Source: an uncultured Clostridia bacterium (GTDB lineage Bacteria > Bacillota > Clostridia > Lachnospirales > Anaerotignaceae). Taken from it: 59,849 nt of DNA. Under the pieces are notes generated by a model. The model worked only from the letters and a program-made list of their open reading frames with translations, had not been told where the DNA came from and ran no database searches. Positions 26,299-34,173 of the stretch are shown here, in pieces. The stretch lies in contig CALWGF010000012.1 in the NCBI GenBank assembly GCA_944379995.1, positions 1-59,849 on the forward strand. The letters run 5' to 3'. Position 1 is the first letter of the stretch. Each line of letters opens with the position of its first letter. The translations under genes were made by a program, and so were the position numbers.

Positions 26299-26371
26299 TG
26301 GGAGTTACAGGGCTCGAACCTGTGACCCCCTGCTTGTAAGGCAGGTGCTCTCCCAGCTGAGCTAAACTCCC
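26299..26371 (-). tRNA. tRNA-Val (anticodon UAC)
   Basis: 73 bases; the acceptor stem GGGAGTT pairs with AACTCCC, with discriminator A. D-arm AGCTCAGCTGGGAGAGC, anticodon loop CTTACAA and T-arm GGTTCGAGCC are normal. CCA is not encoded. Third in a Met-Glu-Val cluster. Confidence 0.96.
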
Positions 26372-26404
26372 ATATTTCTATTAAATTAGTTAAATTTAAA
26401 AAAG

Positions 26405-26476
26405 TGACCCGTAAGGGAATCGAACCCTTGTTTCAGCCGTGAGAGGGCCGCGTCTTGACCGCTTGACCAACGGGCC
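26405..26476 (-). tRNA. tRNA-Glu (anticodon CUC)
   Basis: 72 bases. Acceptor GGCCCGT / ACGGGTC, anticodon loop CTCTCAC with stem CGGCC/GGCTG, and T-loop GGTTCGATTCC. The C at position 34 makes this the GAG-reading isoacceptor, notable in a very AT-rich genome. CCA is not encoded. Confidence 0.95.
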
Positions 26477-26490
26477 TTGGTTGATTATGG

Positions 26491-26564
26491 TAGCGGAGGA
26501 GGGATTTGAACCCCCGACACCGCGGGTATGAACCGCGTGCTCTAGCCAACTGAGCTACTCCGCC
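26491..26564 (-). tRNA. tRNA-Met (anticodon CAU), elongator type
   Basis: 74 bases. Acceptor GGCGGAG / CTCCGCT, anticodon loop TTCATAC with a CGCGG/CCGCG stem. It lacks the three consecutive G-C pairs next to the loop and the C1-A72 mismatch of initiator tRNA, so it is elongator Met (an Ile-CAU precursor cannot be fully excluded). First gene of the cluster. Confidence 0.93.
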
Positions 26565-26603
26565 ACAGCCCTTATATCACTTTTTTATGTGACTACTTGA
26601 ACC

Positions 26604-26632
26604 ATTATACATATATTTTCATAATATGTCAA
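26604..26632 (-). promoter_or_regulatory. Consensus promoter of the Met-Glu-Val tRNA cluster
   Basis: Read leftward: TTGACA (26632-26627), 17 bases, TATAAT (26609-26604), a perfect match to SigA consensus. The transcript begins about 30 bases before tRNA-Met. Confidence 0.88.
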
Positions 26633-26646
26633 TATATTTTTTATAT

Positions 26647-26970
26647 TTATTCATCAGCCTTATTTATAATAAGAATTTCATCTGATTTTATAAATCCAAG
26701 TTGTTCTCTTGCAATTTTTTCTATATATGCATCACTTTTATAATATTCTTGTTGGCTTTTATAATTAATATTTTTTTCTTTTTCAACTTCTATTTGAGCT
26801 TGTATAGCCTGTTCTTCTTTTAATAATTCATTATATTTTTCATTTTGGTAAAAGTAACTTACACTTATTCCTGCAATAAACAAAGACATAAACATAAATG
26901 TTATTATCCATGTATAAGTTTTTTTCTTTTTATTTTGCACTCTTGGTCCTATATTTTTCCCTCTACCCAT
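26647..26970 (-). CDS. divIC: Septum formation initiator DivIC/FtsB family protein
   Basis: 107 residues from the ATG at 26970, with AAAGGA upstream. Cytoplasmic basic N-terminus, one membrane helix (about 20-42), then a coiled coil (KYNELLKEEQAIQAQIEVEKEKN) and the DivIC-type motif YIEKIAREQLGFIKSDEILI. It links the early and late divisome with FtsL and DivIB. It follows yabQ, the conserved yabP-yabQ-divIC order. Confidence 0.9.
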   Translation of the reverse strand: MGRGKNIGPRVQNKKKKTYTWIITFMFMSLFIAGISVSYFYQNEKYNELLKEEQAIQAQIEVEKEKNINYKSQQEYYKSDAYIEKIAREQLGFIKSDEILIINKADE

Positions 26971-26975
26971 AAAAC

Positions 26976-27497
26976 TCAATCCTTTTGTTTTTTATCTTTA
27001 GCAGTTCTTGTTTTTCCCATAAAAGATTTTGTTTTTATTTTTGCACAAAAATATATTAAATGCAATAGTTTTTCACATCTTTTATTTATATGTTTAATCA
27101 GTTTTATAACAGGTTTTAACATTATTATGTATATAAGTCTTAAAGGCGTAGTTATTATTGTAATAAAAAGTCTTAAAATATATTTAATAATATATATAAT
27201 TTTCTCACTTAGCCCTATTATTATAGGGCTTACAGTAAGTATGTACAAAATCATTCCAGAAAATATGCCTATTATATTAAAAAAGCGTATATCTCCAAAA
27301 TTTCTACTTATCATGACAGTAAAAGAAAAAAAAGTTATACCTATCCAAAACAAAGCATCTTCCAACTGAATTATAAAATTATTATGCTTTATTGCTATTC
27401 TAAATATTTTTATTATATCATAAATAATTCCTGAAATAATTCCTATAACAACAGATGTTATAAATATATGAACCTGATTACTTAAAGAAAGTATCAT
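26976..27497 (-). CDS. yabQ: Spore cortex biosynthesis protein YabQ
   Basis: 173 residues with about four membrane helices in the first 125 residues and a basic tail. The opening LSNQVHIFITSVVIGIISGIIYDI with FRIAIKH matches YabQ, which is required for cortex formation and sits in the outer forespore membrane. AATGAGGTGAG precedes the ATG. It lies between yabP and divIC. Confidence 0.9.
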   Translation of the reverse strand: MILSLSNQVHIFITSVVIGIISGIIYDIIKIFRIAIKHNNFIIQLEDALFWIGITFFSFTVMISRNFGDIRFFNIIGIFSGMILYILTVSPIIIGLSEKIIYIIKYILRLFITIITTPLRLIYIIMLKPVIKLIKHINKRCEKLLHLIYFCAKIKTKSFMGKTRTAKDKKQKD

Positions 27498-27511
27498 TAA
27501 AACTCACCTCA

Positions 27512-27802
27512 TTATCTGAAAATTTTTCCAAATAAGGAGTTTTTGTTTCTCCCTGCCATACCAGCTTCTGTATATTCAATACTTTCAACTTCTCCATCTA
27601 CACTAAGACTTCCATCATCTACATTAAGTTTGCCTACATGCATACCTCTACCTTTTATTATTAATATTCCCATTTCTGTATCTGCAATAACACCTTCTTC
27701 ATCAAATGAAAGTACATCTGTAACACCTGTAATTGTAAGTTTATTTCTTTGTTCTATAAAAATGCTGTGATTTATATTTTTTCTTCTTGAGTCTTCTGCC
27801 AT
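27512..27802 (-). CDS. yabP: Sporulation protein YabP
   Basis: 96 residues from the ATG at 27802 (MAEDSRRKNINHS), seven bases after GGAGG. It has the beta-rich YabP/YqfC fold pattern (RNKLTITGVTDVLSFDEEGVIADTEMG, LIIKGRGMHVGKLNVDDGSLSVDGEVESIEYTE). SigmaE-controlled in Bacillus and interacting with YabQ. Here it is separated from rqcP (yabO) by about 670 bases that are normally absent. Confidence 0.92.
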   Translation of the reverse strand: MAEDSRRKNINHSIFIEQRNKLTITGVTDVLSFDEEGVIADTEMGILIIKGRGMHVGKLNVDDGSLSVDGEVESIEYTEAGMAGRNKNSLFGKIFR

Positions 27803-27833
27803 ATATTTACCTCCATAATAATTACTTACAAAC

Positions 27834-27862
27834 AATATATGACATATAATAAAAACTTAGAC
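27834..27862 (-). promoter_or_regulatory. Candidate SigmaE promoter of yabPQ
   Basis: Read leftward, CATATATT at 27841-27834 matches seven of eight positions of the SigmaE -10 CATACANT. The -35 region about 14 bases upstream (GTCTAAG) is a poor match. It is located 31 bases before yabP. Confidence 0.3.
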
Positions 27863-27888
27863 TACACTTTTAACTCAATTATTTTACA

Positions 27889-27919
27889 ATAAAAAAACAG
27901 TCATAAGACTGTTTTTTTA
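27889..27919. terminator. Bidirectional hairpin terminator upstream of yabP
   Basis: AAAAAACAGTC-ATAA-GACTGTTTTTT with T runs on both strands. It would stop read-through from rqcP and the small ORF into yabP. Confidence 0.85.
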
Positions 27920-28189
27920 TTGATTTTATAGACGAAAATATTCTTATAAATATTACCACACTCATAAAAGCAGTTTAAAGTGACCTTATTTCACACTTTT
28001 ATGTGACGCACTAGAGTTTCATAAAACCTTGCAAATAAAGATTTTACAGGTACTAAAACAGATATGACAAGAGTTTATACCTTTCTTCTCAAACCGCTAC
28101 ATATAAAGAATATGAACTATTGAAAAATAGTAAGAAAATATCAATACACTAAATTGAATGTTCATAACAATCATTGATTATCTAATAAT
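27920..28189. other. Non-coding segment between yabP and a small ORF, possible mobile-element scar
   Basis: About 270 bases with no ORF that has a ribosome binding site. It contains short nested repeats around 27979-28009 (GTGAC, TCACAC, GTGAC), and less extreme AT content than the flanks. Its style (…TACCTGTAAAATC…GCAAGGTTTTATG… on the minus strand) recalls integrative-element ends, but I cannot confirm this. Confidence 0.35.
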
Positions 28190-28453
28190 CTATTCTATTT
28201 CCCCTTCTATTTTCCAAAATTGTGCATTAGATTTTGATATTCTAACTTTAGTACAACCATATATTTCAGTTGCTCCATACACCATATATTCTTTATCTAT
28301 ATGTCCATTTCCAAATACATCTTCACAATCAATAACATAATATTTTTCTTTATCAAATCGCTCTGAGATAACCATTCCATATCTTAATGAAAAAAACTCT
28401 TTTTCAGTCACTCCAGTACACCTCACAGTGGAAATATAAATATTTATACTCAC
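28190..28453 (-). CDS. Small uncharacterised ORF in the rqcP-yabP gap
   Basis: 87 codons beginning with GTG at 28453 without a convincing ribosome binding site; an internal start is possible. The sequence (FFSLRYGMVISERFDKEKYYVIDCEDVFGNG...YGCTKVRISKSNAQFWKIEGEIE) looks protein-like, with alternating strand and turn residues and no stop codons, but I recognise no family. It may be the end of a gene that lost its N-terminus during an insertion. Confidence 0.45.
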   Translation of the reverse strand: MSINIYISTVRCTGVTEKEFFSLRYGMVISERFDKEKYYVIDCEDVFGNGHIDKEYMVYGATEIYGCTKVRISKSNAQFWKIEGEIE

Positions 28454-28470
28454 AAATTCAAATACTATTT

Positions 28471-28713
28471 TTATTGTACACTTCTATACATATTTGCTGC
28501 TTCATCTTTCTTTTGAGTATCTGCAATAGCAAGAACCTCAATTTTTGTTGTGTTGCTACCAAAGCGTATTTCTATAATATCTCCTACTTTTACATCAACA
28601 CTTGCTTTTGCTGGTTTACCATTTACAGAAACTCTACCTGCGTCACAGGCTTCATTGGCAACAGTTCTTCTTTTTATTATTCTTGAAACTTTCAAGTATT
28701 TATCAAGTCTCAT
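28471..28713 (-). CDS. rqcP: S4-domain RNA-binding protein RqcP (YabO/Hsp15-like)
   Basis: 80 residues, a single S4 domain (MRLDKYLKVSRIIKRRTVANEACDAGRVSVNGKPAK). In Firmicutes, RqcP stabilises peptidyl-tRNA on stalled 50S subunits for alanine tailing with RqcH. It follows hup after a terminator and is normally followed directly by yabP. AAGGGAG precedes the ATG. Confidence 0.92.
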   Translation of the reverse strand: MRLDKYLKVSRIIKRRTVANEACDAGRVSVNGKPAKASVDVKVGDIIEIRFGSNTTKIEVLAIADTQKKDEAANMYRSVQ

Positions 28714-28732
28714 ACAATCTCCCTTTCATAAG

Positions 28733-28766
28733 CAAAAAGGCTGCCCAAAAAGAACAGCCTTTACTT
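28733..28766 (-). terminator. Terminator of hup
   Basis: Read leftward: AAAGGCTGTTC, loop, GGGCAGCCTTTTTGC. It lies 14 bases after the hup stop and just ahead of the rqcP ribosome binding site. Confidence 0.8.
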
Positions 28767-28779
28767 ATTTTTAAAAGAA

Positions 28780-29055
28780 TTATTTGTTTATAGCGTCTTT
28801 TAAAGCTTTTCCTGCTTTAAATCTTGGAGCTTTTGAAGCAGGGATTGGCATAGCTTCACCTGTCTGTGGGTTTCTACCTTCACGAGCTGCTCTTTCAGCA
28901 ACATCAAATGTACCAAAACCTACTAACTGTACTTTTCCACCGTTAGCTAATTCTTCTGTTACTACTTCTTCAAATGCTTTTAAGAATTTTTCTGCATCTT
29001 TTTTGCTCATTTCAGATTTTGCTGCAATTGCTGATACTAAATCAGATTTATTCAT
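28780..29055 (-). CDS. hup: HU family DNA-binding protein
   Basis: 91 residues, normal HU length. MNKSDLVSAIAAKSEMSKKDAEKFLKAF opens the helical dimer body. VQLVGFGTFDV, the RNPQTGE arm and PASKAPRFKAGKALKDAI are diagnostic. Nucleoid architectural protein. Strong AGGAGG site; it lies 73 bases after mazG and has its own terminator. Confidence 0.97.
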   Translation of the reverse strand: MNKSDLVSAIAAKSEMSKKDAEKFLKAFEEVVTEELANGGKVQLVGFGTFDVAERAAREGRNPQTGEAMPIPASKAPRFKAGKALKDAINK

Positions 29056-29128
29056 TTTATTTCCTCCTTAAAAAAACCATTAAAAATGATAACTTTTAGA
29101 TTAACATTTTATTATAATAATAAAATTG

Positions 29129-29920
29129 TTAATTATTTTTTTCGGTATCTTTAGCATCATTCCAGAAACTGTCAAGTTGTTCTAATGTCATATCAGAAAA
29201 ACTTTTACCCTCTGAAATTATCGCCTTTTCAACGTACTCAAATCTATTTATAAACTTTTCTGTGGCTTTTGTCAAGGCAAACTCGGGATTTATTTTTAAA
29301 AATCTTGATATATTAACGATTGAAAACAAAATATCCCCAAATTCTTCCTCAATATTGTTACTTTTGCCCAAAAGAATTTCTTCATAAAGTTCGTCAATTT
29401 CTTCATGTGCTTTTTTAATTGTGTCTTCAGTACAATTAAATTCAAAGCCAACATCTGCTGCTTTTGATTGAACTTTTGATGCTCTTGTAAGAGAAGGTAA
29501 AGCTTTTGCTACACCTCTTAATACATCTGTTTGTGTTTTATAATTTTTTTCTTTCTTTTTGAGTTCTTCCCAATTCGAAAGAACTTCTTCTGCTGTATCT
29601 GCTGTTTCATCAGAAAAAATATGTGGGTGTCTATATATCATTTTTCTACATATTCCATCTGTAACATCATCAATATCAAATATATGATTTTCTTTTTCAA
29701 TTTGTGCATGAAAAACAGCCTGTAAAATAACATCTCCAAGTTCTTCACATAAATTTTTCATGTCTTTGCTGTCTATTGCTTCAACTGTTTCATAGGCTTC
29801 TTCTAACATAGATTTTTTAAGACTTTCATGAGTTTGAACTTTATCCCAAGGACAACCATTTTCACTTCTTAATTTCTCTATAATATCAACAAGGTCATAA
29901 AAATTATATTTTTTATTCAA
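29129..29920 (-). CDS. mazG: Nucleoside triphosphate pyrophosphohydrolase MazG
   Basis: 263 residues with two tandem MazG domains. The first carries ENGCPWDKVQTHESL and EEAYETVEAI-type metal-binding EExxE, the second EEFGDILFSIVNISRFL. The start is a TTG at 29920 after GAGGTGTGAA. It hydrolyses NTPs to NMPs, removing aberrant nucleotides. The mazG-hup-rqcP-yabP order is conserved in Firmicutes. Confidence 0.94.
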   Translation of the reverse strand: MNKKYNFYDLVDIIEKLRSENGCPWDKVQTHESLKKSMLEEAYETVEAIDSKDMKNLCEELGDVILQAVFHAQIEKENHIFDIDDVTDGICRKMIYRHPHIFSDETADTAEEVLSNWEELKKKEKNYKTQTDVLRGVAKALPSLTRASKVQSKAADVGFEFNCTEDTIKKAHEEIDELYEEILLGKSNNIEEEFGDILFSIVNISRFLKINPEFALTKATEKFINRFEYVEKAIISEGKSFSDMTLEQLDSFWNDAKDTEKNN

Positions 29921-30061
29921 TTATTCACACCTCTTTTATATAATATTTATATTAAAGTATATCATAAAATATATTATAAAATATTATTTTAATTATTTTT
30001 GCTATATTATAAATTTATTACTCCTATTAGAACGTTTTAGCTCAAAAATATTGTTTAAAAG

Positions 30062-30091
30062 GTTGATAAATCAACATAGTATTGATATAAT
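30062..30091 (+). promoter_or_regulatory. Promoter of nfnAB overlapped by an inverted repeat
   Basis: TTGATA (30063-30068), 17 bases, TATAAT (30086-30091). The -35 lies inside GTTGAT-AA-ATCAAC (30062-30075), a near-perfect palindrome placed where a repressor would block RNA polymerase. Confidence 0.7.
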
Positions 30092-30139
30092 CATATTTAC
30101 TAAAACTTAAAAATCAGTGGTTTTATATAAAAGAGGACA

Positions 30140-30183
30140 CCGCCGGCCCCCTTTTTTACTATAAATAATATATCATCAGGCGG
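30140..30183 (+). promoter_or_regulatory. Leader inverted repeat adjoining the nfnA ribosome binding site
   Basis: GC-rich CCGCC (30140-30144) can pair with GGCGG (30179-30183), which directly precedes the AACAGGAG ribosome binding site. The intervening GGCCCCCTTTTTT is unusual in this AT-rich genome. It may modulate translation or represent a decayed terminator. Confidence 0.4.
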
Positions 30184-30200
30184 AGAACAGGAGTTTTAAA

Positions 30201-31055
30201 ATGTTTAAAATAGTAACTAAAAGAAAACTTAATGACGCAGTTACACTTATGGAGATTGAGGCTCCTTTTATTGCCAAAAAAGCAAAAGCAGGACAGTTTA
30301 TTATATTCCGTATTGACTCATTAGGAGAAAGAGTGCCTCTTACAATAGCTGACTATGACAGAGAAAAAGGTACTGTAACTATTATATTCCAAAAAGTTGG
30401 TCTTTCAACAAAAATGCTTGCTGAAATGAATGAAGGTGACTTTATATCTGACTTTGTTGGACCTCTTGGAGTTCCTACTGATTATGAAAACTTTAAAAAG
30501 GTTGCTGTAATCGGTGGTGGTGTTGGTAATGCTATCGCTTACCCTCAGGCTAAAGCTCTTCATGAAATGGGTGTTGAAGTTGATGTTATCGCTGGTTTCA
30601 GAAATAAAGATATTGTTATTCTTGAAGATGAAATGAGAGCTGCAAGCACTCACTATTACATAACAACAGATGATGGTTCTTATGGTGAAAAAGGTTTTGT
30701 TACAGACAAACTTAAATCACTTATCGATGCTGGAAATAACTATGATGCTGTTATAGCAATAGGACCTATCCCTATGATGAAATTTGTAAGCCTTACAACA
30801 AAACCTTATGGTATTAAAACAATAGTAAGTCTTAACCCTATTATGATTGATGGTACAGGTATGTGTGGCGGTTGTCGTGTTACAGTAGGCGGAGAAATAA
30901 AATTCGCTTGTGTTGATGGTCCTGACTTTGACGGACACCTTGTTGATTTTGATGAACTTATGAACCGTAACTCAATATATAGAGAACGTGAAGCTGAAAC
31001 AACAGAAACACATATGTGTAGAATGGATAAACTTGCTAACGAACTTATAAAATAA
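30201..31055 (+). CDS. nfnA: NfnA-type FAD/NAD-binding subunit (sulfide/dihydroorotate dehydrogenase-like)
   Basis: 284 residues. N-terminal FAD-binding barrel (SLGERVPLTIADYD), NAD-binding Rossmann GGGVGNAIAYPQ, and C-terminal [2Fe-2S] cysteines in GTGMCGGCRVTVGG and FACVDGPDFDG. With the next gene it forms the NADH-dependent ferredoxin:NADP+ oxidoreductase (electron-bifurcating Nfn) of anaerobes, also annotated SudB. The functional name rests on the pairing with the GltA-like partner 22 bases downstream. Confidence 0.88.
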   Translation: MFKIVTKRKLNDAVTLMEIEAPFIAKKAKAGQFIIFRIDSLGERVPLTIADYDREKGTVTIIFQKVGLSTKMLAEMNEGDFISDFVGPLGVPTDYENFKKVAVIGGGVGNAIAYPQAKALHEMGVEVDVIAGFRNKDIVILEDEMRAASTHYYITTDDGSYGEKGFVTDKLKSLIDAGNNYDAVIAIGPIPMMKFVSLTTKPYGIKTIVSLNPIMIDGTGMCGGCRVTVGGEIKFACVDGPDFDGHLVDFDELMNRNSIYREREAETTETHMCRMDKLANELIK

Positions 31056-31077
31056 TAAATACTGGGGGATAAAAGAA

Positions 31078-32466
31078 ATGCCAAATATGAGTTTAGAAAA
31101 AGTTAAAATGCCTGAACAGGCTCCTGATATAAGAAACAAAAACTTTAAAGAAGTTGCAACAGGATATACAGCTGAAATGGCTATTGAAGAAGCAGGAAGA
31201 TGTCTTAACTGTAAACATAAACCTTGTGTTAACGGCTGTCCTGTAAATGTAAGAATACCTGAATTTATAGCAGAAGTTGCAAAAGGTGACTTCCTTGCTG
31301 CATATAAAGTAATAACAACAACAAATGCTCTCCCTGCTGTTTGCGGACGTGTATGTCCACAGGAAAGTCAGTGTGAGTCTAAATGTGTAAGAGGTTTAAA
31401 AGGTGAACCTGTTGCTATTGGACGTCTTGAAAGATTTGTTGCTGACTGGTATATGGAAAACGGAAAAGATGAAATTGTAAAACCTGAGTCAAATGGTAAA
31501 AAAGTTGCTATTGTAGGCTCTGGTCCTTCTGGTCTTGCTTGTGCCGGTGACCTTGCAAAACTTGGATATGATGTTTCAATATTTGAAGCATTCCATACAG
31601 CTGGTGGTGTTCTTGTTTATGGTATTCCTGAATTCAGACTTCCAAAAACAATTGTTCAGAAAGAAATTGATAAACTTTCAGCTATGGGTGTAAAAGTAAT
31701 GACAAACATGGTTATTGGTAAAGTTCTTTCTGTTGATGAACTTATTGATGATATGGGATTTGATGCAGTATTTATAGGTTCTGGTGCAGGACTTCCATCA
31801 TTTATGGGAATTGAAGGTGAAGCACTTGTAGGTGTTTATTCAGCAAACGAATATCTTACAAGAATTAACCTTATGAAAGCGTATATCGAAAATTATGACA
31901 CACCAATCAAAAACAGTAAAGCTGTTGCAGTAGTTGGTGGTGGTAACGTTGCTATGGACGCTGCAAGATGTGCAAAACGTCTTGGAGCTGAAGTATATAT
32001 TGTTTACAGACGTTCAGAAGAAGAAATGCCAGCTCGTCTTGAAGAAATTCATCACGCAAAAGAAGAAGGAATACAGTTTAAACTTCTTACAAACCCTGTA
32101 AAAATCGTTAATGATGGAACAGGAAAAGTTTGTGGTATAGAATGTCTTGAAATGGAACTTGGAGAACCAGACGCATCAGGAAGAAGAAGACCTGTTGCAA
32201 AAGAAGGTTCAAACTTTGTAATTGATGTTGATACAGTAGTAATGAGTATAGGTACATCACCTAACCCACTTATTAGAAGTACAACAAAAGGACTTGAAAC
32301 AAACAAAAAAGGTTGTCTTATTGTAAATGAAGACACAATGCAGACAACACGTGAAGGAATTTATGCAGGTGGTGACGCCGTAACAGGTGCTGCAACAGTT
32401 ATACTTGCTATGGGTGCTGGTAAAAAAGCTGCTGAGTCTATTCATGAATATTTAAAAAATAAATAA
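31078..32466 (+). CDS. nfnB: NfnB-type NADPH-dependent oxidoreductase (GltA / SudA-like)
   Basis: 462 residues. N-terminal cysteines for two [4Fe-4S] clusters (CLNCKHKPCVNGCP and CGRVCPQESQCESKC), an FAD-binding GSGPSGLACAGDLA, a second dinucleotide motif VVGGGNVAMDAAR for NADPH, and C-terminal YAGGDAVTGAATVILAMG. Often annotated as glutamate synthase small subunit, but there is no glutamate synthase large subunit nearby and it pairs with nfnA. It supplies NADPH from NADH and reduced ferredoxin, or the reverse. Confidence 0.9.
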   Translation: MPNMSLEKVKMPEQAPDIRNKNFKEVATGYTAEMAIEEAGRCLNCKHKPCVNGCPVNVRIPEFIAEVAKGDFLAAYKVITTTNALPAVCGRVCPQESQCESKCVRGLKGEPVAIGRLERFVADWYMENGKDEIVKPESNGKKVAIVGSGPSGLACAGDLAKLGYDVSIFEAFHTAGGVLVYGIPEFRLPKTIVQKEIDKLSAMGVKVMTNMVIGKVLSVDELIDDMGFDAVFIGSGAGLPSFMGIEGEALVGVYSANEYLTRINLMKAYIENYDTPIKNSKAVAVVGGGNVAMDAARCAKRLGAEVYIVYRRSEEEMPARLEEIHHAKEEGIQFKLLTNPVKIVNDGTGKVCGIECLEMELGEPDASGRRRPVAKEGSNFVIDVDTVVMSIGTSPNPLIRSTTKGLETNKKGCLIVNEDTMQTTREGIYAGGDAVTGAATVILAMGAGKKAAESIHEYLKNK

Positions 32467-32477
32467 TACATAAAATA

Positions 32478-32510
32478 TTAAGGAGGTTTTTTTAACCTCC
32501 TTTTTTTATT
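32478..32510 (+). terminator. Terminator of nfnAB
   Basis: AAGGAGG / CCTCCTT with a T-rich loop and TTTTTTT tail, 12 bases after the stop. Confidence 0.88.
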
Positions 32511-32549
32511 ATATTGATAATATAATTCAATAATGTATATATGAATATA

Positions 32550-32577
32550 TAGACAAATGTAATCTATACTATATAAT
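32550..32577 (+). promoter_or_regulatory. Promoter of the DUF3877-asparaginase pair
   Basis: TAGACA (32550-32555), 16 bases, TATAAT (32572-32577), with the start codon 25 bases later. Confidence 0.6.
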
Positions 32578-32602
32578 ATATTAAAGAAAGGAGAGTTTTT
32601 TT

Positions 32603-33184
32603 ATGTCAGATAAATTAAAAGGTTTTGGACACCTTAAAAAAAATATATATGATTATATTTATGAAGGAATGGTTAAACTTGGCTATGATAAAAACAAGTC
32701 TGTAAGTATATTTTATGAAAAAGGTCTTATAGCTTGGCTTTTAAATACAGATATAAATTCAATAGATTTACTTATACCTGAATTTATAGATTATAGTAAA
32801 GAATATCTTGGTATAATATCATTTGAAAAAGGTAAAGACAGATATAAAATAACTGTACCTTATGAAGGTGTTTTAAAAATAGCTGAGGCTTACAAAGACC
32901 ATACATTCCTTAAAAAACTTGTATCTGCTCTTCAAAATAAAGATTGCACATTAGATGATATTGAAAATGTATTTAAAGAAATATCACCTGAATATATAAA
33001 AGAAGAAGTTGACAATTCAGAATTTCAATATGTATTCCATTTTAAAGACAAAACAATAGATGAATTTAGATATTGTTTCTCATTTGATTGTCTTGGAAAA
33101 TATTATCATAGACTTCTTGATTATGACTATGAAAATGTTATACATGAAACTTGTATTTTACACAATCACCACAACAGGGGGTAA
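32603..33184 (+). CDS. DUF3877-like uncharacterised protein
   Basis: 193 residues, soluble, no signal peptide. It resembles DUF3877, a family I associate with Clostridiales (helical N-terminal part; FSFDCLGKYYHRLLDYDYEN near the C-terminus). The product ends HNHHNRG. No function is known. AAGGAG is nine bases before the ATG; six bases separate it from the asparaginase gene, so the two are co-transcribed. Family name moderately sure. Confidence 0.65.
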   Translation: MSDKLKGFGHLKKNIYDYIYEGMVKLGYDKNKSVSIFYEKGLIAWLLNTDINSIDLLIPEFIDYSKEYLGIISFEKGKDRYKITVPYEGVLKIAEAYKDHTFLKKLVSALQNKDCTLDDIENVFKEISPEYIKEEVDNSEFQYVFHFKDKTIDEFRYCFSFDCLGKYYHRLLDYDYENVIHETCILHNHHNRG

Positions 33185-33190
33185 ATTATT

Positions 33191-34147
33191 ATGAAAAATA
33201 TACTTCTTATTACAACAGGAGGTACAATAGCTTCAACAGAAACAGATGAAGGATTAGCCCCTTCACTTTCTACTGAAATATTTTTTAAAAATATAAATAC
33301 AAAAAATAATTTTAAATTTCCGCCTGACTGTATATCACTTTTTAATATAGACAGTACAAATATAACTGTTGAAAACTGGCAAAAAACAGCCCAAACAGTG
33401 GCTGAAAACATAGATAAGTATGACGGCTTTGTAATTACTCATGGAACTGATACAATGGCTTATACAGCTGCTGCATTAAGTCTTATATTAGAAAATATAA
33501 ATAAACCTGTTATCATAACAGGCTCACAACTTCCTTTAGAAGTAGAAAACACAGACGCAACAAAAAATCTTTCTGATGCTTTTACTGTGGCTATTTCAGA
33601 TATAAAAGGTGTATATATTGTATTTAATGGCAAAATAATATGTGGTGACTGTGGCAAAAAACTATATACTGAAAAATTTGATGCTTTTCATAGCATAAAC
33701 AAGGACTATGCAGGAAAAATAGTAAATAATGAGGCTTTTATAAAAGATGAATATAAAAAGGCTGTAAAGGGTAATTTCAAGCTTAAAATTAATATGGAAA
33801 AAAATATTTATATACACAAAATAACACCTTTTGATAATATATCTATTATTGAAAACATAATAAATTATGGTATAAAAGGCTTAATACTTGAAGGTTATGG
33901 TATGGGTGGAATACCAAATACAGAAAATCTTAATTTTATACCTATTATAGAAAAATGTGTTAAAAAAAATATTCCTGTAATAATTTCTACACAATGTATA
34001 TTTGACGGTGTTGATATATCTACATATGAAGTTGGTGTAAAAGCTGAAAAAGCTGGTGCATTATCTTCAAAAAACTACACTATTGAATATGCAGCATTAA
34101 GACTTATGCATTTTTTAGGAAATAATATAGATTTAAAACAATATTAA
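33191..34147 (+). CDS. ansA: L-asparaginase (type I-like)
   Basis: 318 residues. The two catalytic threonine segments are TTGGTIASTE near the N-terminus and THGTDTMAYTA, the latter with the T-D-K triad Asp; the family Lys follows the GSQLPLE region. There is no signal peptide, so it is cytoplasmic, hydrolysing asparagine to aspartate and ammonia. Specificity for Gln or tRNA-linked roles cannot be read here. Confidence 0.88.
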   Translation: MKNILLITTGGTIASTETDEGLAPSLSTEIFFKNINTKNNFKFPPDCISLFNIDSTNITVENWQKTAQTVAENIDKYDGFVITHGTDTMAYTAAALSLILENINKPVIITGSQLPLEVENTDATKNLSDAFTVAISDIKGVYIVFNGKIICGDCGKKLYTEKFDAFHSINKDYAGKIVNNEAFIKDEYKKAVKGNFKLKINMEKNIYIHKITPFDNISIIENIINYGIKGLILEGYGMGGIPNTENLNFIPIIEKCVKKNIPVIISTQCIFDGVDISTYEVGVKAEKAGALSSKNYTIEYAALRLMHFLGNNIDLKQY

Positions 34148-34173
34148 AAAAAGTCCCACAAGGGACTTTTTTT
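34146..34173. terminator. Bidirectional terminator after ansA
   Basis: AAAAAGTCCC-ACAA-GGGACTTTTT with T runs on both strands; also ends the Dabb transcript. Confidence 0.9.

Noticed and set aside
30062..30075. FNR or Rex site upstream of nfnA
   Set aside because: The spacer is 2 bases instead of 4 for FNR/CRP, and the Rex consensus TTGTTAA-N4-TTAACAA is not matched; kept only as an unnamed operator candidate.
31078..32466. Glutamate synthase small subunit
   Set aside because: No large subunit is present and the partner is an FAD/NAD-binding NfnA-like protein, so NfnB is the better call.
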